A model generated the notes under the pieces. That model was given only the letters and a program-made list of their open reading frames with translations. It had not been told where the DNA came from and did not search any database. From an uncultured bacterium (GTDB lineage: Bacteria > Verrucomicrobiota > Lentisphaeria > Oligosphaerales > Oligosphaeraceae): 22,446 bases of DNA. The position numbers and the translations under genes were made by a program. The DNA lies in the NCBI GenBank assembly GCA_900548225.1, contig URJM01000031.1, positions 1 to 22,446 on the forward strand, read 5' to 3'. Each line of letters opens with the position of its first letter. Position 1 is the stretch's first letter. Below are positions 14,473-21,949 of this stretch, one piece after another.

Positions 14473-16335
14473 CTAGGCGACATCCTCCGCCGCCTTGAAG
14501 GAGCCGATTACGTGGACTTCGTCCGCCTCGCGTTCGAGCTCCTCAAGCACCCTGGGCATCCTCCTGTCCTGCAGCCCGCAGTCGACCTCGACGAAGAAGC
14601 GGTATCTCCACCGTCCCTTTCCGGAGGGCCTGCTTTCGATCATTGAGAGGGAGAGGTTCGCCTCCTTGAAGGGCTTCAGCGTATCGTAGAGCGCACCCAC
14701 CTTGTCCCGCGCGGTGAAGCAGAGGCAGCACCTGTCGTGCCTTTCGGAGTCGTTCTCGTGTTTTGCGAGAATGAAGAACCGGGTGACATTGTCGGCCCTG
14801 TCCTCGATGTTTTCCTCGAGGACTTTGAGCCCGTAGAGTCTTCCCGCCTCCCTGCTTGCGATTGCCGCGGCGCCCTCCGTGCGTGCGGCCAGTTCCGCGG
14901 CGCGTGCGTTTGAGGGGGCTGTGATGGCTTCGACATTCGGGTAGTTCCTCTCAAGATACCGGCGGCACTGCCCGAGGGACTGCGCGTGGCTGTAGATGAC
15001 CTTGATTTTGTCCTTTGGCAGATTGCCGAGGAGGCACTGGTGCACTTCCATGGCGACTTCGCCGTAGACCTTCAGCGGCGAGGCCGCGAGCATGTCAAGC
15101 GACCCGCTCACAAGCCCCTCAGATGAATTCTCGACGGGGATGACGCCATATTCGCATAGGCCTCCCTCGACTGCCGAGAGGACGGCGCCGATGCTGTTGC
15201 AGGACCTGTATTCCGCCCCGTCGCCGAAGTGCCTGAGCGCGGCGATATGGGAGAATGTGGCGGATGGGCCGAGGTATGCCACGCATTTGCTCCGGCGGAT
15301 GCCCGATGCGGCCGCGGCGGAGCGCAGCTTCATGGCTGCGTCCAGCACGAGCGCCTCGGTCTCCTCGAATCCAATGCAGGCATCCGTGACCGAAATGCCG
15401 CCATCGGGCCTTGTGCCTGGGGCGATTGGCTGCCTGCCCTCCTTCAGGTTGCTTTCCAGCATCATGCCGAGGATGCCCGTGTTGCCGTCAAGCCGCTGGT
15501 CAAGGACATCTTCGAAGACGATATGCTGGCGCGTGTAGTCCCTGCGGGAGTTGCCGTGGCTGCAGTCGACAAGCACCATCGGCCTGAGGCCGGCGTTCTT
15601 CAGCTTCTCCTGGGCTTCCGCAATGGAGCTTGCGTAGTAGTTTTCGCCGTTTGCCCCGCCGCGCAGCACGAGGTGTCCGTAGGGGTTTCCCGTGGTCCTG
15701 ACAATTCCGCTGTGTCCATTGCTGAGCAGTCCGAGGTAGCTATGGGGGGATGCGGCCGTGCAGATTGCATCGATGGCGACCTGTATCGAGCCGTCGGTTC
15801 CGTTCTTGAATCCGACTGGGACATCCAACGCGCTGGCCATCTGTCGGTGTGGCTGCGACTCGGTTGTCCTCGCCCCGATTCCCGCGTATGAGATGAGGTC
15901 GGCGATGTATCCCGCCGTTGCGGGGTCGAGCAGTTCGGTGGCCGTGGGGACTCCCATCTCCGCCAGCGTGAGGAGGAGCCTGCGCGCCAGCCGGACTCCC
16001 TTGGCGATGTTGCATTCGCCATTGAGGTCCGGGTCGTAGATCAGCCCCTTCCAGCCGAGGGTTGTGCGCGGCTTCTCGAAGTATGCCCTCATGACGAGCA
16101 GGATTTCTCCGGAGACCCTCTTCGAGAGGTCGGCAAGGCGGCGCGCGTATTCGACGGCCGCGTCAGGGTCGTGTATCGAGCATGGCCCCGCAATGACGAG
16201 CATCCGCCGGTCCTTTCCCGACACGATGTCGCGCACCTGTTGCCGGCACCTCGCCAGATTCTCCTTCATACCCGGAGCCAGCGGCAACTCCGCACAAAGC
16301 TCCTCGGGGGACTTGAGGTCGATTTCCTGCATCAT
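14473..16335 (-). CDS. aroG-pheA: Bifunctional DAHP synthase (AroG type) - prephenate dehydratase with ACT domain
   Basis: The protein has 620 residues from the start at 16335. Residues 1-345 are a complete class I-alpha DAHP synthase, the first step of the shikimate pathway (PEP plus erythrose 4-phosphate). They include AGPCSIHDP with Cys52, AYFEKPRTT, GARTTESQ, VGFKNGTDG and the metal ligands His260, Glu294 and Asp318. Residues 350-525 are prephenate dehydratase (AYLGPSATFSH, GVIPVENSSEG, and Thr-Arg-Phe 518-520), which makes phenylpyruvate. Residues 535-615 are an ACT domain with GALY and ESRP (567-570), the Phe-sensing motifs of PheA. No chorismate mutase domain is present. I chose ATG 16335 (AGGAG 11 bases upstream); a frame-open ATG at 16398 would lie upstream of a terminator. 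Preceded by an aromatic-rich leader. Confidence 0.93.
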   Translation of the reverse strand: MMQEIDLKSPEELCAELPLAPGMKENLARCRQQVRDIVSGKDRRMLVIAGPCSIHDPDAAVEYARRLADLSKRVSGEILLVMRAYFEKPRTTLGWKGLIYDPDLNGECNIAKGVRLARRLLLTLAEMGVPTATELLDPATAGYIADLISYAGIGARTTESQPHRQMASALDVPVGFKNGTDGSIQVAIDAICTAASPHSYLGLLSNGHSGIVRTTGNPYGHLVLRGGANGENYYASSIAEAQEKLKNAGLRPMVLVDCSHGNSRRDYTRQHIVFEDVLDQRLDGNTGILGMMLESNLKEGRQPIAPGTRPDGGISVTDACIGFEETEALVLDAAMKLRSAAAASGIRRSKCVAYLGPSATFSHIAALRHFGDGAEYRSCNSIGAVLSAVEGGLCEYGVIPVENSSEGLVSGSLDMLAASPLKVYGEVAMEVHQCLLGNLPKDKIKVIYSHAQSLGQCRRYLERNYPNVEAITAPSNARAAELAARTEGAAAIASREAGRLYGLKVLEENIEDRADNVTRFFILAKHENDSERHDRCCLCFTARDKVGALYDTLKPFKEANLSLSMIESRPSGKGRWRYRFFVEVDCGLQDRRMPRVLEELEREADEVHVIGSFKAAEDVA

Positions 16336-16354
16336 CTCTGAGTAATCTCCTGTC

Positions 16355-16396
16355 AAAAAAAAGGCCGCAGTCGAAGTCCTTCCTCCGAATGCGGCC
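16355..16396 (-). terminator. Second intrinsic terminator in the leader of the aroG-pheA gene
   Basis: On the minus strand GGCCGCA (16396-16390) pairs with TGCGGCC (16369-16363), with a further 3-bp inner stem, followed directly by eight T (16362-16355). It ends 19 bases before the start codon at 16335 and would stop transcription just short of the gene. The open frame that crosses it (Phe-Phe-Leu from the T run) is taken to be fortuitous. Confidence 0.8.
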
Positions 16397-16409
16397 ATGG
16401 CTCTAAAAC

Positions 16410-16442
16410 AAAAAAAGACGGAATCGAATCACCGATCCGTCT
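16410..16442 (-). terminator. First intrinsic terminator (attenuator) downstream of the leader peptide
   Basis: On the minus strand AGACGGA (16442-16436) plus TCG pairs with CGA plus TCCGTCT (16422-16416) with one bulged base and a 6-base loop, followed by a run of seven T (16416-16410). It lies 42 bases after the leader stop codon. Its 5' arm ACGGAT (16440-16435) can instead pair with ATCCGT (16492-16487), the last two sense codons of the leader peptide, which would act as an anti-terminator. Confidence 0.82.
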
Positions 16443-16483
16443 CTGCTCTCGTCAAAATCCTATCCAGGCACACATCACGGGCA

Positions 16484-16543
16484 TCAACGGATAAACCACT
16501 GATACTCAAAAAATCGGAATGTGCCGGACATCTCTTTCGTCAT
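16484..16543 (-). CDS. Leader peptide rich in Phe/Tyr/Trp, upstream of aroG-pheA
   Basis: A 19-codon frame encoding MTKEMSGTFRFFEYQWFIR, stop TGA at 16484-16486. Six of the last eleven residues are aromatic (four Phe in all, one Tyr, one Trp), including Phe-Phe in tandem. It starts 37 bases after the tsaC stop and is followed by two U-tailed terminators and then a gene for Phe biosynthesis. This is the layout of pheA/pheST/trp-type leader peptides whose translation senses charged aminoacyl-tRNA. The ATG at 16543 lacks an obvious Shine-Dalgarno site; the internal ATG at 16531 (15 residues, all aromatics retained) is an alternative start. The coding stretch TCCGGCACA (16528-16520) can pair with TGTGCC-T-GGA (16472-16463), a candidate pause hairpin that translation would melt. 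Confidence 0.75.
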   Translation of the reverse strand: MTKEMSGTFRFFEYQWFIR

Positions 16544-16550
16544 GCCGCGT

Positions 16551-16575
16551 ACTGTAATCCGTCCACGGATGTCAA
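16551..16575 (-). promoter_or_regulatory. Possible promoter of the aromatic leader
   Basis: A perfect TTGACA (minus strand 16575-16570) lies 26 bases before the leader ATG. The best -10-like hexamer, TACAGT (16556-16551), is only 13 bases away, and at 17 bases the hexamer is poor (GTACGC). Either the spacing is unusual or transcription comes from further upstream through tsaC. Confidence 0.3.
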
Positions 16576-16579
16576 GCGG

Positions 16580-17185
16580 TCATTCCAGGACTTTTCTGAT
16601 GTCGTCTGCAGTCACAACTCCTTCGCGTATGACCTTCAGGGCATCCTTCCCGCCTACGATTGAGACGACCGTGGACGCCTTGCCGCCAGTGACCGTGATG
16701 ACGCCGCCGTCGACGGCGAAGTCCGGTTCGCCGTCCAGCCCGGCGAGTGCGTCCTCCACATTGACTGCCGGCGGGGTTCCTGACAGGTTTGCGCTTGTGG
16801 CCGCCGCGACGCAGCCCGCGGTCTCCAGCATCTTCAGGAGGAATGGGTGGTCTGGGATTCGCAGCCCGATTGTCTCCCCCGGCGTGCTTCCCTCCACGAC
16901 GACCGTGAGGGGGCCGGGCCAGAATCTCTCCGCAAGCCTATCCAGGTCGGCGGAGGGCTTGACGCCGGCGCGGACGGCTGCCTCGACGGAGGGCGCAAGC
17001 ATCTGCAGGAGCTTGTTCTGGGGCCGGTGTTTCAGTGCGTAAATCCTTTCGCGCCCTGAGTCGCTCCCCCAGCGCGTCATGATGCCGTAGACTGTCTCCG
17101 TGGGGACGACCAGGACGCCGCCGCCGGAAAGCGCCGCCGCGGCCGCCTCCAGGGTTGCCTCCTCCCATTCCTTGTGGACTTTCAT
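16580..17185 (-). CDS. tsaC: L-threonylcarbamoyladenylate synthase (Sua5/YrdC/YwlC family)
   Basis: A 201-residue protein, single YrdC domain without the C-terminal Sua5 extension. It makes threonylcarbamoyl-AMP from Thr, bicarbonate and ATP for t6A37 modification of ANN-decoding tRNAs. Visible landmarks are GGVLVVPTETVYGIMTRW near the N-terminus, ALKHRPQNKLLQML with the substrate-contacting Lys/Arg, PGPLTVVV, GLRIPDHPFL and TSANLSGTPPAV. It starts 12 bp after the mfd stop codon on the same strand, so it is probably the last gene of the coaC-gmhB-mfd transcript. The aromatic leader and its terminator follow its stop closely. Confidence 0.93.
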   Translation of the reverse strand: MKVHKEWEEATLEAAAAALSGGGVLVVPTETVYGIMTRWGSDSGRERIYALKHRPQNKLLQMLAPSVEAAVRAGVKPSADLDRLAERFWPGPLTVVVEGSTPGETIGLRIPDHPFLLKMLETAGCVAAATSANLSGTPPAVNVEDALAGLDGEPDFAVDGGVITVTGGKASTVVSIVGGKDALKVIREGVVTADDIRKVLE

Positions 17186-17197
17186 TGTGGTTCCCTC

Positions 17198-20100
17198 CTA
17201 GAATTTCGGCATGGCGAGCAGATGCGCCTCGATTTCGGCAAGCTGCTTTTCGGGTGAACGGGAGACGAGGACGGGGATTTGCCCCCCCACGCGGTAGAGC
17301 CCCTTCGGGGTTTCGGCGACAAGGCGCCCCTTCTTGGCCGAAAGGCGCACGAGGTTCTTGTTGCGGGCGATGTTCTCGATGCGGTGGACGCAGAGGAGGT
17401 TCTCGACCGAGGCGGGGAGCGTCCCGAACCTGTCGCACAGCTCCTTGCCGTATTGGTCGACCTCCTCGGGGGTGGCAAGCTCCTGGAAGCGCCTGTATGC
17501 GGCAAGCCTTGCGCCTGGGTCCTCGATGTATGCGGAGGGAATGGAGGCGATTGCCTTGCCGTTGACGGGGGTCTGGGACTGGCAGACCATGTCCAGCTCG
17601 ACGTCCAGGTGGCGTCTCTGGAGCGAGGGTTGCTTCTGGAGTTTTGCGACGCAGTCCTTGAGCAGCTGGCAATACAGGTCGAAGCCGACTGCGGCGATAT
17701 GCCCCGACTGCTCCTGCCCCAGGAGGTTTCCCGCGCCGCGGATTTCGAGGTCTTTCATTGCGAGCCGGAAGCCGGCGCCGAGATGTGTGAAGCGCCGAAT
17801 CGCGGCCATTCTCTCGCGGGCATTGGAGGGCAGGGCGCCCATTGGGGGCAGAAGCATATATGCGTATGCCTGCCTGAAATGCCTTCCGACGCGCCCACGC
17901 AGCTGGTAGAGTTCCGAGAGGCCGAATCGGTTCGCGCGGTCGACGATGATTGTGTTCGCGTTCGGTATGTCGATTCCGCTTTCAATGATGGTCGTGGAGA
18001 TGAGTACGTCGATTTCCCCCTTCACGAAGCGTGTCATCACCTCCTCCAGTTCGTCGGGCTTCATCTGACCATGCGCCACCGCGAATGACGCCTGGGGGAC
18101 GAGCTCCTGGAGCGTCTCGCGGATCTTCTCGATTGTGCGGACGCGGTTGTAGAGGAAGAACACCTGGCCGCCGCGCTCGACCTCCTGGGTAATCGCCTGG
18201 CGGATCAGCTCCTTGTCGAAGTTGGCGACCACGGTCCGCACGGAGAGCCGGTTGGTGGGGGCTGTCATGATGGTGGAGAGGTTCCGGAGCCCCGAAATCG
18301 ACATGTAGAGCGTGCGGGGGATTGGGGTGGCGCTCATGGTGAGGATGTCGAGTGACGCGCGCAGCGCCTTGAGGCGTTGCTTGTGCTTGACGCCGAAGCG
18401 CTGCTCCTCGTCGATAATCAGAAGCCCGAGGCGCGGGATGTGGACATCCTTGGAGATGAGCCTGTGGGTGCCGATTATGATGTCGGTCCTGCCCTCCTCG
18501 AGATTGCGCAGCGTCTGCCGCTGCTCGGCGGGGGACTTGAAGCGGCTGAGCATTTCGACGTGCACCGGGAATTCCCTGAAGCGCGCCAGGAATGTCTGGT
18601 AGTGCTGTTGCGCCAGGACGGTTGTCGGCACCAGGACGGCGACCTGCTTCCCGTTCATGACGGCGCGGAATGCGACCCGCAGCGCAACCTCGGTCTTGCC
18701 GTATCCCACGTCGCCGCAGAGGAGCCTGTCCATTGGCTTTTGCGCCTCCATGTCCGCCATGCATGCGTCAATGGCCTCCTGCTGGTCGGGAGTCGGCTCG
18801 TATGGGAATGAGGCCGCGAAGGAGCGTTCCCAGTCCGGGACGGGCTTGAACTGGCACCCCTCCGAGGAGGAACGCATCGCCTCGATGCGAAGCAGTTCCG
18901 CCGCCAAATCCCAGGCGGCGTGTTCGGCCTCCTCCTTCTTGCGAGCCCAGATGGACGCGCCAAGCTTCGAAAGCTGGGGCTCCACCTTGCCGCCGCCTAC
19001 ATATCTGCTGACAAGCCGGGACTCCTCGAGGGGGACGTAGAGCCGCGCCTCGTCGGCGAACTCCAGCTCCATCGCCTCTATCTTCTCACCATCGCACTCC
19101 ATTGTGTGGATGCCGTGGAATCGGCAGATGCCGTGGTTGAGGTGGACGGCGAGGGAGCCCTCCTCCAGCTCGAGGAACTCCTGGCCGCCTGAACGCTCGT
19201 AGTTGTATTCGACATGGCGGTGGCGGCGCTTGACAGGCTGGCGCCCGAAGAGCTCCTGGTCGCTAAGCAACGCCAGCTTCTGCCTCGGGAAAAGCAATCC
19301 CATGGACAGTTCGCGGTGCTCCAGGTGCAACGGCAGCGCCGAAACCTCCGCGTCCTGGGAAATCAGCTCCTTCAGGCGCTCCAGTTCGCCGTCGCCGGAA
19401 CAGCACGCCACAATCTCGTAGCCGCTTCCATTCCAGCGTTTCAGCGCCTCCTTGAGCTGCTGCCAGTGCCAGAGCGCCACCCCGTCCGCCTCGTCCTCGC
19501 TGATGGCGGGGAAGAGTTCATCGCCGATGGCGGCGACGTCAAGTTCGGGGCGCCCCAGGTTTCCCCTGCGCCCGTTGTCCAGCAGCGGAGGCTCTTCGAT
19601 GCGGAGGGCGTTCCGCATTGAGGAGACGTATTCCTGCCAGCTCCCGAGCGCGTCCTCCTGCCCGGAGAACTCCTCGAGGTGGTCTTCGATTGAGTCGGGC
19701 AGCACAAGCACGAAGGGGGTCTCCTTCGGGAAGTATTCGTGGACGCGTGTCGTCTCCCCCGGCGCGGAGTCGATGATTGCGGCGCCCCGCGGCGTCACCT
19801 TGAATTCTGAGATTTCCTGTGTGGAGCGCTGTGTGGCCGCGGAGTAGAACCTCATCGAGTCGATTTCGTCTCCCCAGAACTCGAGTCGGACCGGGTCCGC
19901 GTAGAGGGGGGAATAGATGTCCATGATTCCGCCGCGGCGTGCGAATTCCCCGGGCGTATTTGCCTCGAACTCGTTGTCATAGTCCAGTTCGACGAGTTGC
20001 TTCGCCAGTTCCTCCATTGAGATTTTCTGGTGGAGTTTAAGCGAGAAGCTCTTCTTTTTGAAGGCGGCCGGCGCGAGGGTCTGGGAGAGCAGCGTGCTTG

Positions 20101-20449
20101 CGCTGGATATGAAGATTGCCGGGGTTCCTGAGATTGCCTCCTGGAGCGCCGCGCTTCTGGCGGACTCGTTTTCGGGAATCCACTGCCTGCGCCCAAGATT
20201 GACCGCGGGGATGGGGATGATTGGGCGCTTGTCCCCGATGAGCTCCTGGTAGGCCGGCAGAGTCGAGGAGAGTGTCTCCAGGAGCGCCTCGTCGCTGACG
20301 GCGACAAGCATCGCACCGGAGGGTATGCTTCCCAGGGCGCGCACCATTCCGATTCCCGCCAGGCTCTTCTCGTGCAGGACGATCTGGGTGACTGGCTTTC
20401 CGAGGTCTTCCTTCGCCCAGTCGCTGAATCTTGAGGTCCAGTCGCTCAC
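17198..20449 (-). CDS. mfd: Transcription-repair coupling factor Mfd
   Basis: A 1083-residue protein that removes stalled RNA polymerase from DNA lesions and recruits UvrA. The N-terminal UvrB-like module (about 1-340) includes NTPGEFARRGGIMDIY. The RNA-polymerase-interacting (CarD-like) domain is at about 424-490 (LEEGSLAVHLNHGICRFHGI). The RecG-type translocase follows with TPDQQEAI, Walker A GDVGYGKT (about 579-586) and DEEQ (about 680-683), then GTHRLI, ATPIPRTLYM, HGQM and TTIIESGIDIPNANT. The TRCF C-terminal domain ends the protein. I chose GTG at 20449, which overlaps the gmhB stop (GTGA) and has GGAAGG 10 bases upstream; ATG at 20482 would overlap gmhB further and lacks such a site. 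Somewhat shorter than E. coli Mfd (1148). Confidence 0.95.
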   Translation of the reverse strand: MSDWTSRFSDWAKEDLGKPVTQIVLHEKSLAGIGMVRALGSIPSGAMLVAVSDEALLETLSSTLPAYQELIGDKRPIIPIPAVNLGRRQWIPENESARSAALQEAISGTPAIFISSASTLLSQTLAPAAFKKKSFSLKLHQKISMEELAKQLVELDYDNEFEANTPGEFARRGGIMDIYSPLYADPVRLEFWGDEIDSMRFYSAATQRSTQEISEFKVTPRGAAIIDSAPGETTRVHEYFPKETPFVLVLPDSIEDHLEEFSGQEDALGSWQEYVSSMRNALRIEEPPLLDNGRRGNLGRPELDVAAIGDELFPAISEDEADGVALWHWQQLKEALKRWNGSGYEIVACCSGDGELERLKELISQDAEVSALPLHLEHRELSMGLLFPRQKLALLSDQELFGRQPVKRRHRHVEYNYERSGGQEFLELEEGSLAVHLNHGICRFHGIHTMECDGEKIEAMELEFADEARLYVPLEESRLVSRYVGGGKVEPQLSKLGASIWARKKEEAEHAAWDLAAELLRIEAMRSSSEGCQFKPVPDWERSFAASFPYEPTPDQQEAIDACMADMEAQKPMDRLLCGDVGYGKTEVALRVAFRAVMNGKQVAVLVPTTVLAQQHYQTFLARFREFPVHVEMLSRFKSPAEQRQTLRNLEEGRTDIIIGTHRLISKDVHIPRLGLLIIDEEQRFGVKHKQRLKALRASLDILTMSATPIPRTLYMSISGLRNLSTIMTAPTNRLSVRTVVANFDKELIRQAITQEVERGGQVFFLYNRVRTIEKIRETLQELVPQASFAVAHGQMKPDELEEVMTRFVKGEIDVLISTTIIESGIDIPNANTIIVDRANRFGLSELYQLRGRVGRHFRQAYAYMLLPPMGALPSNARERMAAIRRFTHLGAGFRLAMKDLEIRGAGNLLGQEQSGHIAAVGFDLYCQLLKDCVAKLQKQPSLQRRHLDVELDMVCQSQTPVNGKAIASIPSAYIEDPGARLAAYRRFQELATPEEVDQYGKELCDRFGTLPASVENLLCVHRIENIARNKNLVRLSAKKGRLVAETPKGLYRVGGQIPVLVSRSPEKQLAEIEAHLLAMPKF

Positions 20450-21033
20450 CTTGCGCCGCCCTTCCTGCGGCCAAGCAGCCATGCGGCGGCGTCCGCCAGG
20501 TCCGTCGCCGCGTAGTCGGCACCTTCAATGCGCTCCCTGCCGGGCGCAAGTATCTGGATTGCGGCGATGCCGGCGTTTCTGCCCAGCAGGATGTCCGCCT
20601 CCCTGTCCCCCGCCATTGCGGAGCCCTCCAATATCGTCGGGAAGTCGTGGCACGCCGCCTCCAGCAGACCGGTGGCCGGCTTGCGGCACGGGCAATTCTC
20701 CTGCGGGGCGTGGGGGCAGAAATACGCCGCGTCCAGGCTGACTCCCTGCGCTGCGAGCAGGCTCTGAAGCCGTGCGTGGACGGCCTTGAGCTGTTCGCGC
20801 GTGAACAGGCCGCGTCCTATGCCAGACTGGTTGCTCAGGAGAATCAGGCGGTAGCCTGCGTTTCTGAGCATTATAAGTCCTTCTACTGCAAGAGGATATA
20901 ACTCGACGCGCCCTGGGTCGCTCAAATAGGGCACGTCCGGGATGAGCGTGTCGTCCCTGTCCAGGAAGAAGGCGGGCCGCGGCACGTTTCTGTCCAGAAC
21001 GGGCGTCAATATGCTTTCGGGTAGGAGCGTCAT
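20446..21033 (-). CDS. gmhB: D-glycero-D-manno-heptose-1,7-bisphosphate 7-phosphatase (HAD-IIIA)
   Basis: A 195-residue cytoplasmic phosphatase of the HAD superfamily. The nucleophile motif is FFLDRDDTL (Asp-x-Asp, about residues 23-31), motif II LLSNQSGIGRG, and motif IV MAGDREADILLGRNAG. The zinc-binding loop CPHAPQENCPCRKP is specific to the GmhB/HisB-N group and sets it apart from other HAD enzymes. In the family it forms heptose 1-phosphate for ADP-heptose, a precursor of LPS inner core, so the organism probably has a Gram-negative envelope. It begins 24 bp after coaC and overlaps the mfd GTG by 4 bp. Histidinol phosphatase activity is a less likely alternative. Confidence 0.88.
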   Translation of the reverse strand: MTLLPESILTPVLDRNVPRPAFFLDRDDTLIPDVPYLSDPGRVELYPLAVEGLIMLRNAGYRLILLSNQSGIGRGLFTREQLKAVHARLQSLLAAQGVSLDAAYFCPHAPQENCPCRKPATGLLEAACHDFPTILEGSAMAGDREADILLGRNAGIAAIQILAPGRERIEGADYAATDLADAAAWLLGRRKGGAR

Positions 21034-21057
21034 CGTTTTCGGGGGAGGGCGTGTCGG

Positions 21058-21597
21058 CTACTCCTTCATTGCCTCCATTGCGGCGTTGAAGACATCGTCT
21101 ACCTCCGCCATCCGTCCTTCGCCTTCCTCTCCGCATGCGACATGTCCTTCGACGGGGCCCACGAACCTGACTCCCCGTTCCCTGAGTATCCGGCAGTTTT
21201 CCCTGGTGGCCGGGTGCCGCCACATTCTTGGATTCATTGCGGGGGCGACGATTACCGTGCCCTCGTGCGAGAGGCAGAATGTGGACAGCGCGTCGTCGGC
21301 GATTCCATTTGCCATCTTTGCGAGGATGTCCGCCGTGGCCGGCGCTATGAGGAGCGCCTTTGTCTCGAGTGCGAGTTCGATATGGCGCGGCTTCCATGTC
21401 GGCGCGTCCCACAGCGAGACCGTCACCGGGTTTTTCGAGAGGGTGAGGAAGGTCTGCGGCGCCACGAGCCTTGTGGCGGCCTCCGTCATGATGACATGCG
21501 TCTCCACGCCTTCCTGGCGCAGGCGGCTTGTCAGTTCGGCCGCCTTGTATGCGGCGATCGACCCCGTCACGCCCAGTACTAGGATATTCTTCATCAT
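21058..21597 (-). CDS. coaC: Phosphopantothenoylcysteine decarboxylase (CoaC flavoprotein domain)
   Basis: A 179-residue flavoprotein. I place the start at 21597 (MMKNILVLGVTGSIAAYKAAEL) because GGAG lies 9 bases upstream and the fold starts there; 45 further in-frame residues up to 21732 are Arg/Pro-rich and unlike the family. Family marks are the FMN-binding GVTGSIAAYK, the active-site HIELA, LIAPATADILAKMANGIADD, PAMNPRMW and the ACGEEGEGRM loop with the catalytic Cys. CoaC decarboxylates 4'-phosphopantothenoylcysteine in coenzyme A synthesis. Most bacteria have CoaC fused to CoaB (about 400 residues); here the protein ends after the CoaC domain and no coaB is present in the window. Confidence 0.88.
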   Translation of the reverse strand: MMKNILVLGVTGSIAAYKAAELTSRLRQEGVETHVIMTEAATRLVAPQTFLTLSKNPVTVSLWDAPTWKPRHIELALETKALLIAPATADILAKMANGIADDALSTFCLSHEGTVIVAPAMNPRMWRHPATRENCRILRERGVRFVGPVEGHVACGEEGEGRMAEVDDVFNAAMEAMKE

Positions 21598-21697
21598 CGT
21601 GGTTTCTCCGTAGTTGCCCACCGCCAGTGCGCGGGGTGGGTGTCGTCTTGTGTCAGAATATAATTTAGGGTATGGAGCCTGTGGCTTGTGCCTTTGC

Positions 21698-21726
21698 TTG
21701 GAAAAGCGTGGCGGGAGGGGTATATT
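21698..21726 (+). promoter_or_regulatory. Sigma-70-type promoter upstream of tRNA-Lys
   Basis: TTGGAA (21698-21703), a 17-base spacer and TATATT (21721-21726) give a good sigma-70-like promoter on the plus strand, with a start site expected near 21733. It would produce a transcript running into tRNA-Lys and probably rpmB. Confidence 0.5.
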
Positions 21727-21818
21727 ATGCACTTTGCCAGCCCAGCCTTTCTTGTGGAAAGCTTGTCTTTCCGCGGGCGAGGAGTGCCAAGGCGTGTAAA
21801 TTATGCGCCGCGACTTTC

Positions 21819-21894
21819 GGGATGGTAGCTCAGTCGGTAGAGCATTGCACTTTTAATGCAGTGGTCACGGGTTCGAGTCCCGTCCATCCCACCA
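21819..21894 (+). tRNA. tRNA-Lys (anticodon UUU)
   Basis: The full cloverleaf can be drawn: acceptor GGGATGG/CCATCCC, D-arm GCTC-AGTCGGTA-GAGC, anticodon stem TTGCA/TGCAG with loop CTTTTAA (anticodon TTT at 34-36, reading AAA/AAG), T-arm ACGGG-TTCGAGT-CCCGT, discriminator A and an encoded CCA (21892-21894). Total 76 bases. It is 55 bp upstream of rpmB on the same strand. Confidence 0.97.
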
Positions 21895-21949
21895 TTTTTC
21901 ATTCTGTTCTTTGAGTAATCAAAACCATTAGCAAAGCGAGGTATTTATC

